Shown piece by piece: positions 18,003 to 29,800 of a DNA stretch of 64,000 nt (the first letter of the stretch is position 1; each line of letters begins with the position of its first letter). This stretch comes from CAWKKW01 sp963850345 (GTDB lineage Bacteria > Acidobacteriota > Terriglobia > Terriglobales > Acidobacteriaceae): positions 620,001 to 684,000 of the forward strand of contig CAWKKW010000002.1 in assembly GCA_963850345.1 (NCBI GenBank), read 5' to 3'. A model generated the notes under the pieces. The model was not told the DNA's origin and searched no databases. It saw nothing but the letters and a program-made list of their open reading frames with translations. Position numbers and translations under genes: made by a program.

Positions 18003-18938
18003 TCAGATGCGGCTTGCAGCCTTTTTCCCCTTCAATTTCTTAAGCAGTTTGGCGGCTTCGACTGGAATTTCCATTCCATGGCCCTTCAGTCGATCTTTCA
18101 TCGGCGAAACACCCGGCGGTGTCGGCTGGATTCCCAACTTTCTCAGGTAGTAGTTCGTGCGATAGATATTCGCGAGTTCGGCGTTCTTAAATTGAAAATT
18201 GAGACTTAGCGAAACCGAGATATCGTCGCCATTCTTGAGCCAGTGCGGTGCGTTGACCGGGAGATGGGCGCCAATCCCGGGTACCAGATGAACTACCTTG
18301 GCGCGGTCCTCAAATTGCGGCTTGTACACCGCCGCATTGGTGTCCTTCGTCCAGAACTTCTCCAGCTCCGTTTCGGGCAGGTTTTCCCGGTCGCGCTGAT
18401 CGAAGACATGCAGTTCCTTGGCTCCCCGCAGCTGCAGCAGGAATCCGCACTGAAAATCAATGTGATACGTAGTTACTCGATGAGGCGCGGTGATGAAGAT
18501 ATAGGCGTCTCTGGTCTTGGTGTGCTTGAAGAGATCGTAGCCGCTGAGTTCGCGCACTTGCTCCATCGTCGCATTGAGCAGCCCGGCAATCTCGGGATCA
18601 CGGGAGGCGCCAAAGAGAATGATCCATGCACCGTTTTCGCGAATGCGGCGAAACGCCTCCTGTGCTGAGAAATCGCGCCCCGGCTTCTCGTTCCAGCGCT
18701 GATCGATTCGCTTTTCGCCGGCATCCCAATAGAGAAGTTCCGGATGCGGAATCGTCATTTCCAGCAACTTCTCCAGCCTCTCCATCGTGAATGCAGGCCT
18801 TCCGGAAAGGTTATGACCAAATTCGAATGCGCTTCGGTTGAAGTTCTGCCGAAACGTCTCCGGCGAAATCTGCATGACTTCCTTGCGTGCTCCCGGAATC
18901 GGAGTCGCTACCTGTCCCACCACTTCGCTTGTAGCCAT
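18003..18938 (-). CDS. Cupin/JmjC-like Fe(II)/2-oxoglutarate oxygenase
   Basis: In this 311-residue protein the segment 'TTYHIDFQCGFLLQLRGAKE' gives the metal motif H159-x-D161 on a double-stranded beta-helix. A later His (H232 in 'NAPHWL', or H225) completes the facial triad. The 'LQLRGAKELHVFD' strand is typical of cupin_8/JmjC-like hydroxylases. Such enzymes hydroxylate amino acids, peptides or proteins, and some tailor non-ribosomal peptides. Its position next to the phosphopantetheinyl transferase and synthetases suggests a tailoring role, which is inference. The Lys-rich C-terminus ('KLLKKLKGKKAA') is basic and may bind an acidic carrier protein. The gene's start overlaps the upstream region of the divergent transferase gene. 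Confidence 0.75.
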   Translation of the reverse strand: MATSEVVGQVATPIPGARKEVMQISPETFRQNFNRSAFEFGHNLSGRPAFTMERLEKLLEMTIPHPELLYWDAGEKRIDQRWNEKPGRDFSAQEAFRRIRENGAWIILFGASRDPEIAGLLNATMEQVRELSGYDLFKHTKTRDAYIFITAPHRVTTYHIDFQCGFLLQLRGAKELHVFDQRDRENLPETELEKFWTKDTNAAVYKPQFEDRAKVVHLVPGIGAHLPVNAPHWLKNGDDISVSLSLNFQFKNAELANIYRTNYYLRKLGIQPTPPGVSPMKDRLKGHGMEIPVEAAKLLKKLKGKKAASRI

Positions 18939-19047
18939 GTTTGCTCTCCCACTTCTTTGCGCATTGAGCGTTACACTAGAGATCCAGTTCCGGCAGGTAA
19001 ATGTGACTTATTCTCTTCTGTGGCCCGTGAACCGGGTCTCCAGCGCT

Positions 19048-19725
19048 ATGCCCTTCGCAGGGGTTGAACTGTGGGCGTGGACGCATGCAAGTCTAGACGT
19101 CGAACTCGATCGCCACACCAAGATACTTTCCTTATCCGAACTGGAAAGAATGAGGCGATTTCGCTTTCGAGAGGACCAGCTTCAGTTCGCAACCTCTCAT
19201 GCAAACATCCGACGCATTCTTTCCGCTTATCTAACTTGCCAGCCCCACTTACTCGAGTTCGCCTCGACCTCGCTTGGCAAACCATACCTGGTTGATGCAC
19301 CTGTACATTTCAACCTCAGCCACACATCGCGCCTTGGGATACTCGCTGTGAGCTGCGAAACTCACGTCGGAGTGGACATTGAGACCATTCGCCCCATTGA
19401 GGCCGACGTTGCTCTTGCACACTTCTCAACCCGCGAACTCTCTGACTTGGAACACTTACCCGAGCCCGTATGGCTTCGAGGCTTCTATAACTGCTGGACA
19501 AGAAAAGAAGCGATTCTGAAAGCAGAAGGTATTGGCCTCAACCCTCCCCTGGCTTCTTTTGACGTATCGCTACTGCCCGATGCAAAGCCTTTACTACTCG
19601 ACAGCCGACCCGAATCAGGGATAGGCAGGGATTGGATCTTGCACCATCTCGCTCCAGCAATCGACACCGTCGGAGCAGTCGCTTCTACTTCCACCAACAT
19701 TCGCTGTTACGCGTTCGAAGAGTAA
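19048..19725 (+). CDS. Sfp-type 4'-phosphopantetheinyl transferase
   Basis: This enzyme attaches the phosphopantetheine arm of CoA to carrier proteins. From the ATG at 19048 it has 225 residues, the usual Sfp length; a GTG at 19027 is an alternative, and longer frames upstream are not family-like. The motifs are 'FNLSHTSRLG' (residues 88-97), 'VGVDIE' with D110 and E112 for magnesium, and 'CWTRKEAILKAEG' with W150, K153, E154 and K158. It faces the synthetase genes, its stop lying six bases from theirs. It should activate the ACP and the three PCP domains of the cluster. Confidence 0.93.
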   Translation: MPFAGVELWAWTHASLDVELDRHTKILSLSELERMRRFRFREDQLQFATSHANIRRILSAYLTCQPHLLEFASTSLGKPYLVDAPVHFNLSHTSRLGILAVSCETHVGVDIETIRPIEADVALAHFSTRELSDLEHLPEPVWLRGFYNCWTRKEAILKAEGIGLNPPLASFDVSLLPDAKPLLLDSRPESGIGRDWILHHLAPAIDTVGAVASTSTNIRCYAFEE

Positions 19726-19731
19726 GCGTTG

Positions 19732-22700
19732 TTAGCGAGTCGTGCAGAAGTTAGCGCCTTGATATCCCTCGCGCTCCCGAATCTGTTCGTCCTGACTTCC
19801 CTTTGGAACTCCTGCCCCACCTCCTGGTTGGAGGGACTCCCAAACCTGGTTCGCAAGAATCTGTGCGCCTGGATCATCGAAGATCGCCCGGTGATCTCCG
19901 GGCAAAGTCATAATTGTGACCTTCGGATGGACCAGCTCACCCCACCCCATGTCGGGCGCAAGAAATTTGCCGGTTGGCTGCTCCGCGCTGCGGAAAAGAA
20001 GAATTGGTCCGGGCCACGGCTTGGCTGTGTATCTGCGGCTCGCCGCAAATACCACCTGATCCACGTACGTAGTCTGCTCTTCCATCTTTACCTCTACCGA
20101 AACGCCGGCAGACGAGAGACCCGAGGCCAGTTGGCGGGCAGCGGCAGATCTCCACAACCGGAACCGTTCCTTCAGGAAACCGAACCGATCTTTCACACTC
20201 ATCTGGACCAGGCTGTTTGCATGCAAACGAATTCGAGAGACATAGAAGCTGCTCGAAGCGAGAAAGCGTCTGCCGACAAACATGTCTCTCCAGTAGCCCG
20301 GCGCCCACGCGTCGACCACTAAAAGTAGTTCGACTTCTTCACCTAGCGTCCTTATTTGCTGGGCCATCTCGTAGGCAATCCACCCGGACATGCACCATCC
20401 GCCGATACGATACGGGCCATGGGGTTGAACCTCGCGAATGATGTCCACGTAAAACTTCGCCACTTGCTCGAAGCTTGGTCTGGCCCCGAGCTTCTGCAAA
20501 TCCTCTTCTTCCATCTGAATCGTGAAGACCGGCTGATCCGGTCCCAGTCGTTCGGCCATTCGGCGGAAGACCATACTCTGCGAAATCAGGAACAGTGGCG
20601 ACTGGGTGCCTTCCGCACGGATCGGAATGAGCCGAGGATGCAGATTTGCACTCTTCGTGCCGGCTACACGCGCGGCAAGCGACGCGATGGTCGGCGCAAC
20701 AAAGATGTCGGCCGCACCGATGCGAATTCCGTACTCCTTCTGAATGAGAGCCTGTAAACGTGCCAAGGTGATTGAGTGACCACCCAGATCGAAGAAGTTG
20801 GCGTGAATACTGAGACCCGTGCGGCGAAACACTTTTTCCCAGACCGAAGCCATTCGCATGTCTTGCGCTGTTTCGGCCTTCACATCCTCGCGCACATCGG
20901 GCGTCAAAACTTCTGCTGGGGCCTCCACATTGACGAGGCCCATGGCTCGGCGCGAGATGGGCAAAAGCTCCGCCTCGTTTCGCTCCGCGATTTCGAGTTC
21001 CTCTTCCGTCGCAAGAGAGAATGCCTTCACCGGCAGGTCCACCGACTCGACACATTGGGCCAACAGCCGTTCGTAGTGCTTCAATGCGAACTGGATCGAG
21101 GCGCGGGAATACAGGTCGGCGTCGTATTGCAATTCAGCGACGACTCCGTCCGTTCTCTCGATGACGGCAAGTTGCCATTCGAAGCCGGCTCCCGTCACAG
21201 CCGTTGGTAGCGGACCAAGACGCAAGCCGGCAACCTCTGCACTGTCTACAAATGCTTTCTGGTAGAAGAAGCACAGCTGGTTGAGCGCGTGACGGCCGCG
21301 CAAGTTAGTAAGTGCGATTGACTCGACGTACCTCTCGAAAGGCAGCGCATTGTCGAAGGTATCCATTGCCACTTCATGGAGAGCAGCAATGTACTCCCGG
21401 ATAGACCAGTCTTCCTCGATGCGGCTTCGCAACAGGACCGGCACAGACAAAGGACCGATTGTCGAATCGGTTTCTTCGGTACGACTCGCCAGAGGTGTGC
21501 TGAAGACCAGATCCTTGCCCCCGGAGTACCTGAAGATCAGTGCCTCGAACAGTGCCCCGTAGATAACAAATGGCGTGGTATTTATGCGGCGTGCCAGCAG
21601 ACGAACCGCTGCCGCCGAACTCTTGTCGAGTGCGAGAACTTCAACCTCGCCCTTGCTCTTGGTCGTCTGTGATTCCGGATGTTCGACGGGCAAGTCCAGG
21701 GAAGGAAGAGTGCCGTCGAGCTGCTTGCGCCAGAATTCCATGCGACGCTCTGCTTCAGAACTGCGCAGCCAGGCCTGCTCGTTGACGGCGTAGTCTCCGT
21801 ACTGTACCTCGATGGGCTGAAGGCTGGTTGCGGTGCCACCAAGATATGCGCTGTAGAGTTCCAGTAATTCTCGCTGAAGCACACCGCAGGACCAACCATC
21901 CGCAACGAGGTGGGCCATGGTGATCGCCAGAATCCACTTACTGGGTCCGACCTCGGCTAGTAGCACGCGGAACAGCGGACCCGTCTCCAGGTTAAATTGC
22001 CAGGCGTCTTCCTCACCGAGTATCTCCTCGATCGGCAAGTTACTTGGGTGGCTAGACACAACCACATGTTGAAAGCTGAAGGGTAGGCTCGGTTCATGCA
22101 CCCGCTGCCGGAGACCGTGTTCCCTCATGACGAAGGTTGTTCGTAGAGTCTCGTGCCGAAGAACAAGTTCGCCGAGAGCTCGCTCAAGGCAAGATACGTC
22201 AAGGTTCCCGTCGATCGAAAGCCTGATTCGCAGGTGGAACGTACTCTTCCCGGCGTGACTCTGATCGAGCAACCAGTAGCGTGTCTGCGCCTCGCTGGCT
22301 GGGAACTCAACGTAGGACTCAGAGCCCTTCATCCCGCGTTCGACTGCGGGCATTTCAGAGATGGTTGACTCCGCGACTGCTTCCGGTTCCGCTGAAGCAA
22401 TAGGCCCACGGGCAGTAACTCTTTTGACCGCTGCCTCAACCGTTTGATTCGGGTCGCGAGTAAACTCCGCGAGCAGAGCCGCGAACTGCGCGATAACCTC
22501 GCGAGCGAACTCTTCGCTATGCCGACTGGTATCCACCTCACACGATGCTCGCCACCCATCTTCCCTCTCAACCAGGAAGAAGGTCAGAGCGTGAAGAGCG
22601 CCTGGGCTCACCGAGGGCATGGCGGTGAGTTGAACGTTGCCAGAGGTCGTCGGCTTGACGAAGTCCTGCTGGCAAATGAACACGATGTCGAATGGCGACG

Positions 22701-23757
22701 TGCCTGAAGGTGCAAGCATGTCTTCGAATCGATATTCAGAATGTGCGAGCAAGTCTGCAAACTCGGCCGCCGTCTGTTGTACAAGCCCCGCAACCGTCTG
22801 CGAGCCAGGTACATCGATGCGAACCGGAAGATAATTGACGAATGGACCGACCACCGTCTCCAGCTCAGCGGAATCCCGTCCCGAAATCGGAACGCCGATG
22901 AACTTCGCGGCCGCGGGACCGCTGACCGTTTGTAGCGCCTCAAACGCGGACAGGACGACATGGAAAAACGTCGCGCCGTTCTGGCGCGCGAGACTGCGAG
23001 CCCCGTCCGTCAACGGCAGAGGCAGAAGCTTGGAAACAATCCTGGCATCTGGTTCGTGATGTGAGGCGCCATCCGAACCTGCGTCTAGTTGTGTTCCTAC
23101 CAAGTCCTTTAGATACTCGCGCCAAAATTCTTCATGAGACTTGTACTGATCGCTCTGCCGGTGCTCTGTCTGCCATACGGAATAATCTGCATACTGTAAA
23201 GGCTCGTCTGCACCTGTCGTAGAGTCTCTGTACTCAGTTTCGGCGTAAGCGGCCATCAAAGCGTTGGAGAGCAGGCCGATCGACCACCCATCGCTGATCA
23301 GGTGATGCACGGTGATCAATAGAACGTGTTCTTCTTCAGCCAGTGCGACTAAGGTAATCCGTAAGAGCGGTGCCTTATCCAACGAGAAGCTAAGCTTCGC
23401 TTCCTTCTTTGAAATTCGATCGAGTTCGTAGCTCCGTTCCTCTTCTGACAGACCGGATAGATTGACGCGATAGATAGAGATTGGAGCAACCGGATGAATT
23501 ACCTGGAGTAACTCCCCTTCCTCCCTGGCGAAGGAGGTTCTCAGTATCTCGTGCTCTGATAGAACTTGTTGAACAGCTGTCTCAAAACGGCCGATCGACA
23601 GAGGCCCTTTCAACCGAAAGCGTACAGCAACATTCCAGGCAGGCGAATTGCCATCCTGGACACACTTCGACCATATCCGCTGCTGTGCAACGGAAGTGGG
23701 CATCCTGTACTGCTCCGGAGTCAATTGAACCTTCTCCGAGATGGACTCTGTACTCAA
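19732..23757 (-). CDS. Non-ribosomal peptide synthetase, C-C-PCP-TE, lacking an adenylation domain
   Basis: The 1341-residue protein has four domains. C1 (about 15-435) has a complete HHLISDG at 151-157. C2 (about 485-905) has AHLVADG at 615-621, keeping the second, catalytic His. The PCP spans about 965-1032 with 'DLGGHS', S995 being the phosphopantetheine site. The thioesterase (about 1050-1310) has 'GGWCMSG' where C1122 replaces the usual Ser, with D1149 and H1289 as likely partners. No A domain is present, so the PCP must be loaded in trans or serve as a way station. The Gly/Gln-rich tail after residue 1305 is of unknown use. It is last in the synthetase operon, 73 bases after the PKS-NRPS gene. 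Confidence 0.95.
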   Translation of the reverse strand: MSTESISEKVQLTPEQYRMPTSVAQQRIWSKCVQDGNSPAWNVAVRFRLKGPLSIGRFETAVQQVLSEHEILRTSFAREEGELLQVIHPVAPISIYRVNLSGLSEEERSYELDRISKKEAKLSFSLDKAPLLRITLVALAEEEHVLLITVHHLISDGWSIGLLSNALMAAYAETEYRDSTTGADEPLQYADYSVWQTEHRQSDQYKSHEEFWREYLKDLVGTQLDAGSDGASHHEPDARIVSKLLPLPLTDGARSLARQNGATFFHVVLSAFEALQTVSGPAAAKFIGVPISGRDSAELETVVGPFVNYLPVRIDVPGSQTVAGLVQQTAAEFADLLAHSEYRFEDMLAPSGTSPFDIVFICQQDFVKPTTSGNVQLTAMPSVSPGALHALTFFLVEREDGWRASCEVDTSRHSEEFAREVIAQFAALLAEFTRDPNQTVEAAVKRVTARGPIASAEPEAVAESTISEMPAVERGMKGSESYVEFPASEAQTRYWLLDQSHAGKSTFHLRIRLSIDGNLDVSCLERALGELVLRHETLRTTFVMREHGLRQRVHEPSLPFSFQHVVVSSHPSNLPIEEILGEEDAWQFNLETGPLFRVLLAEVGPSKWILAITMAHLVADGWSCGVLQRELLELYSAYLGGTATSLQPIEVQYGDYAVNEQAWLRSSEAERRMEFWRKQLDGTLPSLDLPVEHPESQTTKSKGEVEVLALDKSSAAAVRLLARRINTTPFVIYGALFEALIFRYSGGKDLVFSTPLASRTEETDSTIGPLSVPVLLRSRIEEDWSIREYIAALHEVAMDTFDNALPFERYVESIALTNLRGRHALNQLCFFYQKAFVDSAEVAGLRLGPLPTAVTGAGFEWQLAVIERTDGVVAELQYDADLYSRASIQFALKHYERLLAQCVESVDLPVKAFSLATEEELEIAERNEAELLPISRRAMGLVNVEAPAEVLTPDVREDVKAETAQDMRMASVWEKVFRRTGLSIHANFFDLGGHSITLARLQALIQKEYGIRIGAADIFVAPTIASLAARVAGTKSANLHPRLIPIRAEGTQSPLFLISQSMVFRRMAERLGPDQPVFTIQMEEEDLQKLGARPSFEQVAKFYVDIIREVQPHGPYRIGGWCMSGWIAYEMAQQIRTLGEEVELLLVVDAWAPGYWRDMFVGRRFLASSSFYVSRIRLHANSLVQMSVKDRFGFLKERFRLWRSAAARQLASGLSSAGVSVEVKMEEQTTYVDQVVFAASRRYTAKPWPGPILLFRSAEQPTGKFLAPDMGWGELVHPKVTIMTLPGDHRAIFDDPGAQILANQVWESLQPGGGAGVPKGSQDEQIREREGYQGANFCTTR

Positions 23758-23830
23758 AATTGGCCCTTTAAACTACTTCTACTAGTGACTGTCGTTTGCC
23801 TGCTCAGCACCTTGCGCTGAGAAGATTTCA

Positions 23831-26800
23831 TCAGGCCTTCGGAGTAACTTCCTGAGCGTCCGGCACGCGTACCCGATACTTATCCCGGGAGACTCGAACC
23901 ACCGGTGCGGCCTCGCTCGTCCTATTCTCGGTTGCGACCGTCCGGTTCAGATCAGCGGTGATTGCAGAGATCGTTCTGAGCTTCATAAGCTGCTTCGCAG
24001 ATACTCTGAGTCCTTTTCGGGTAGCGCGGGCGGCGATTTGAAACATCTTGAGAGAATCTGCGCCGAGCTCAAGCAGGCTGTCATTCACTCCAATGTGTTC
24101 GATGCCCAGCACCTCGCTCCAAACGCCAGCGAGTAGCTTCTCGCTCGCCGTCTTCGGCGCAACATAGTCCTTCCGTCTTCCCACGTTTGACCACGAAGGA
24201 TCGGGAAGTGACTTACGATCAATTTTAAGATTGGCGGTAAGAGGAAAGTCCTCCATGACCGTGAAATAGGAGGGCACCATATACTCAGGAAGCCGCTGGA
24301 GTAATAGGTCGCGCAGCTGGTCGGTATCTATAGCCGCTTCCGTCGGAGCTTTCAGGTAAGCCACCAGCCGTGCATCGCGAGTCTGATCGAGCTTCAGTGC
24401 AACGACTGCCATCTCCACTAAGCCGGTCTCTACAATGGCGCGCTCTATCTCTTCTAACTCAATTCTAAAGCCGCGTAACTTGATCTGATGATCTGCCCGA
24501 CGAAGATACTGAAGGCGTCCATTCTCTAACTGGCGCACCAGGTCACCCGTCCTGTACATGCGGGATTCCGGTCGAAACGGATCTTGCATGAACTTAGCCT
24601 GGGTGAGATCGGGTCGTTGATAGTAGCCAAGAGCGACCCCGTCTCCGCCGATGAAGAGTTCACCTGTCACTCCGAACGGAACGGGCTGTACAGATTCGTC
24701 GAGCACATAGAATTGCGTGTTCGCTAGCGGTGGCCCGATGGTAATTGGTGCGCCATCGGCCAAAACCTCATTAGCGGAGGACCAGATGGTGGTCTCGGTG
24801 GGTCCATACATATTCCACAAGCGTCCCCCGCCGGCGAGCAGGCGGTTGCCCATGTCGCGCGTCCAACCCTCGCCGCCACAGAGCATCTTGAGCCCTGGAT
24901 GCGAGCGGAAACCAGCTTCGAGTAGCATGCCCCAGGTGACTGGAGTTGACTGCAGAACGGTCGCCTTCGTCGCGGTCAACAAATCTAGTAAGCGGGATCC
25001 GTCGGCCGCATCATCGCGCTGAGCGATAATCAGCGTCGCGCCGCTGGTGAGCGGCAGCAAGAGTTCCATGGCCGCGATATCAAACGTCAGCGTGGTGACC
25101 GCGAGCAGCCGATCCTGCGTAGTGATGCCGACTTCCTCAGCCACAGCCAAGAGAAGATTTACGACCGAACGATGCGTTATCTCAACGCCTTTCGGTTTGC
25201 CCGTCGAACCCGAGGTGAAGATGACATACGCCCTCGCGGCAGCATCGACGGTAATCGCCTGCTGAGATTGAGCGACCTCATTCTTCCAGTCCTCCTGATC
25301 CAGACACAGCGTCGGCAGACCTTCAGGAAGCTCCGAGAGATGCCGCTCTAGCGTCAGCAGCATCGACATCTCGGTCTCTTCCACGATGGTCATAATGCGC
25401 TCTCTCGGATAGAGCGGATCGAGGGGAACATAAGCAGCTCCCGACTTCAGAACTCCGAGTAAGGCGATGAGCATCTCGACGGAACGCTCGGTGTAAATGC
25501 CAACTAATTGCCCAGTGCCGATGCCACGGTTGTGCAGCCACGAGGCGAGCCGGTCCGTCGCCCCTTCGAGTTGCTGACGTGTGAACTTCTTGCCATAGAA
25601 CTCGACCGCGATAGCGTCCGGTGCGAGTTCCGTCTGGCGCGCAACTAACTCGGGAATTGAGATGCTCTTCGGATACAGGTGCTCCGTCTGATTCAAGCCG
25701 TGGATCATCCACTCGAGTTCGCGCTCATTGAGCAACTGCAAATGCGCGACGGAAAACTTGGGATCTTTCGCGAGTTGTTCGAGCAGGAAGCGATAGTATC
25801 CGAGCCAGCGAGCGATGGTGCTCTCGTCGTACAGATCCGTATTGAAGTCGCACTCGAGACGAAGGCCTGATTCCGATTCCACAATGTTGAGGAAAAGATC
25901 AAAATTTACGCAGCGTTTTCCGTTGGCTCGAACCTCCGCCTTCAATCCGGAGAATGCAACTCTCGCTCCTACGCGCTCGAGGTTGAATTGAACTTCGCTC
26001 AAGGGCAGACGCCCTGCCTGCACCGGCACCTTCAAAGCCTGAACCAACGATCCGTAGGTGTAATCCTGATGATCGTAGGCGTTCAAGACGCTTTGCTTTA
26101 CCGTGCGAAGCACGTCGCTAATGTTCTGGTCTTGGCTGAAACGCGTGCGGACCGGCAAGAGGTGAACACAATGCCCGACCAGGTTTCCGCCCTCCAGTTG
26201 CGATTGTGCCGCAGCAGGAATGAGCGAGACCACCTCCTGAACCCCGCTCAATTTACTGAGCAGAATCTGCCACGAAGTCATCAGAGTCGCGAAGAGAGTG
26301 CAGCCCTGACTGCTACCTGCACGGCGAACAGCATGCATCAAATCGGCGGGTAACTCTGTGAAGTATGTGGAACCATGAAAAGTTCGCGTGGCTCCGCGAG
26401 GACGATCCGTGGGCAGATCGAGCATCTCCGGAATGGACTCGTATTCCTTTGTCCAGAATTCCTTTGAGACCGCGCGCTGCGCCACGACGGCTTCGTCGTT
26501 CATCGTGCGTGCATATTCCCGAAAGGACATCGCTCTTTCTAACTGCGGCCGGGTGCCGGCCACGTTCGCGGAATAACGCGCTGCAAGCTCCTCTACGAGA
26601 ACATTGATGGACCATCCATCACAGACGATGTGGTGTGCGGTGACGATCAGCTCGGAGCGCTCTGAGGATTTCAAGAGCAGCGTGGCATGGACGAGTGGTC
26701 CAGCTTCCAGGTCAAACGGAGTAGTTCCCTCGGCTTCTAAAATCGCTCGCCGCTCGACCTCGATCTGCTCGGCTGCAAGGTTGGACAAATCCACCCTGCG

Positions 26801-29800
26801 AATCGGAGCCCGAAGTCGCGGATGAACCGCCATCGCCTCTCCGGTCGAGATGAGTGTCATCCGAAGCGCATCGTGATTTTCAAGGAGTTCCTGCCAGCTC
26901 TGCTCCAGCAAGTCCGCCTTCAACTCACCTTCGAAGTGAATGGAGAACGATTCGTTAAACGAGCAGTTCGCGTCGTCGCTCGCTTGGGCTGCTAAAAGGA
27001 TCTCGAGTTGGGGTGCAGTAAGCGGGGCCAGTAGCGGGTCGTCACTGACGCCGGGGATGTGCTCAGTCTTCACTTCGGGGGAAACTCCAGCGGAATCGTT
27101 CTGCGGCAGCAAACCTACTCTTTGCAATTCACCAATGCTTTCATCCATCGCGGCCATCACTCTTTGGAGGTCAGCATTCGTGTGTTCGGTTGTCAGGTAG
27201 AGCGGGAAACCTTCAAGAATAAAGACACCGCGTTCCCTGAGAAGGTAATGAAGCAGGCTGCCAAATCGAAATTCGTGCGGCAGGCTGAAATACATTACGC
27301 TGCCGCAATGTTCGAGGAACATGGGCACTCCGCGACGGCGAAAAAGCGCGTTCACGTCGTCGGCAAATCCCGCGGCCTTAGCGTTCAATTCATTGTATAG
27401 TTCTGGTCCGGAATTGCGAATAAATTTCAACGTGGCATTCGTAGCAGCCATGATTACTGGATGCCGCACGAAAGTCCCCGCCATAAACGTCACGCCAACC
27501 TCGGGATAGCTGGCATCCCCATACTGCCAGGCGCCTCCGTCGAGTGCATCCATGAACTTCGCTTTGCCCGCCAGGACGCCCAACGGCATACCGCCGCCGG
27601 CCACCTTGCCGTAGGTCGCGAGATCGGCACGCACACCAAAATACGCCTGCGCACCACCCGCATGAAGACGAAAGCCAGTGACCACCTCATCAAAGATGAG
27701 GGCAGTCTCGGATTGTTCCGTAATGCTGCGCAGCGCGGTGAGAAAATTCTTTGGCTGCAGCTTGGGATGGCGGCTCTGCACCGGCTCCACCAACACCGCC
27801 GCGAACTCCTCCGCATGAGCCTGCAGATAGTCAAGCGCTTCTTGCGTGCCATATTCCAGCACCGTCACATTCTCAACACTCTTGCGAGGAATGCCCGGCG
27901 CTACCGGCAGAGAAAACGGTTCGCCACCTCGCTGAAGACCCTTCACCAGGACTTCATCGAATTGCCCATGATAATCACCTGCAAACAAGGCAACCCGATC
28001 CCGACCAGTCACCGTGCGTGCCACTCGCAGCGCTGCCATGACGGCTTCAGAGCCCGTGTTGCAAAACGTAACGCGTTCGGCGCCGGTAAGCTCCGCAATC
28101 AACTCGGCTGTCTCGCCGGCTAACGGAGTGTGCGGCCCGAGCGCAATGCTTAACTCCACCTGGTCCTTCACCGCATCGACGACGAACTTTGGCCCGTGGC
28201 CGAACATCGTGGGACCAAAGCCGTTCACCAGATCGATATACTCATTCCCGTCCACATCCCAGAACTTGGAGCCGGCCGAGCGAGCACACACGAGACTGTA
28301 GACCATCTCCTTCCACTCGGGCCGGAAGCCGCTGGCCGAGCGAGGATCGGCGAAGACCCCCCGATACTGTTGTGCGTATTGTTTTGAACCTGCGGTCTTC
28401 GTCGTGTAGCGGGCAATCAGATCTTCCAGGAACGACAGCTGCTCCGGATTCATCCCCTTCTTTGCACTCGCGTCCGCCGCATTCGCCCGCTCGAACCTGG
28501 GCGAAGATTTCAGCGGGACCGCGTCCTGCAAAGCTGGGGCGGAAGCCGCTACGACCGGGGGCGTTGCGGGAGTAGACGCTTGCTCGACGGGAACCGAAGA
28601 GGTCAACTGCCCCTGCGCGGGAATTGACGACTGGAGCGCAGGCTGCGCGGTCGCCGGACGCACACTCGTCCCCTGACCGGAGAGCATATGTAACTGCTGT
28701 TGCATCAAATCGCCGAGCGTGCGCAACTGCATTTGCATGATTGCTTCGAGTGCACCATTCGAGCTCGCAGGATGGATGAGCACAGGAGTCGCGAGGGTCG
28801 GGGCTGCAGCCACGTCCGCTACAGCACTCGGCGCTTGCACCGCTGCCGGCTCAGCAACGCTCGGGATCGCGACAGTTTCGAGCTTGATCTCTTCCGGCAG
28901 GTTCGGCAGCAGGAACCCCGCCAGCGCGTCGATCGAGCTATACTCCTCGAGCATTTGCCGGAAAGTCACCTTCAGGCCGTATTTGCGGCGGATCTCCTGG
29001 GCTACCTGGGTGAGGAACAAAGAATCAAAGCCGAGCTCCAGAAAATTCGCTGACTGCATCTCGCCTAACAAGGCAACACCAGACAGCTCTTCGAACATGC
29101 GCTCGAGCTCGAGCTTCAGATCTTCCAAACGAGACGTACAGGCAGAGGAATCAACGTGTGGCATAGGAATAGGGGCCTTACTTTTTGTTATGTGTGTGCT
29201 GAGTTCTACGGTTTGCCGCACGGCCTCCATTGGATCGGGAGCCGCTGGCTTGGTCGGTGCAGCATCCACCCAGTGGCGCTGCCGTTGAAATGCATAGGTT
29301 GGGAGGGAGACGCGGCTGCGCAATTCGTTGCCGAAATACCCGCTCCATTTCACCGAAACGCCGGCAGACCAGAGCCCCGCGAGCGCCTCCTGCATAGACT
29401 TCATGGCCGAATCTGCATCGTCCGCATCGGGCAGCGACTTGACGATCGCGAGAGCCTCGCGCGCGGAACCTGCTTGCCTGCAGAGCGTCGTCAACGTGCT
29501 ACCCGGACCCACCTCCAGCGACGCGGCCGGATGGAACGCCAACAGCGTCTCCGCCGCCGGCGCAAATCGCACCGTCTCACGGCAGTGCTTGCCCCAATAC
29601 TCGCTCGACATAGCCTCCTCATCCGTCAACAGATCTCCGGTGACGCTGGAGACGATCGGAATCCGCGGCGAGTGCAGGCGAATGCTTTCGAAGAAGCGGC
29701 TGAGTGGGGCGACAATCGAATCCACCATCGACGAATGGAAGGCATGAGACGTGTTCAAGCGACGGCAGCCTTTGGAGCGCTGCTTCAGCGTCTCTTCGAG

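Noticed and set aside
27461..28123. A 220-codon plus-strand frame inside the PKS-NRPS gene
   Set aside because: It is antisense to the aminotransferase domain, whose motifs are clear.
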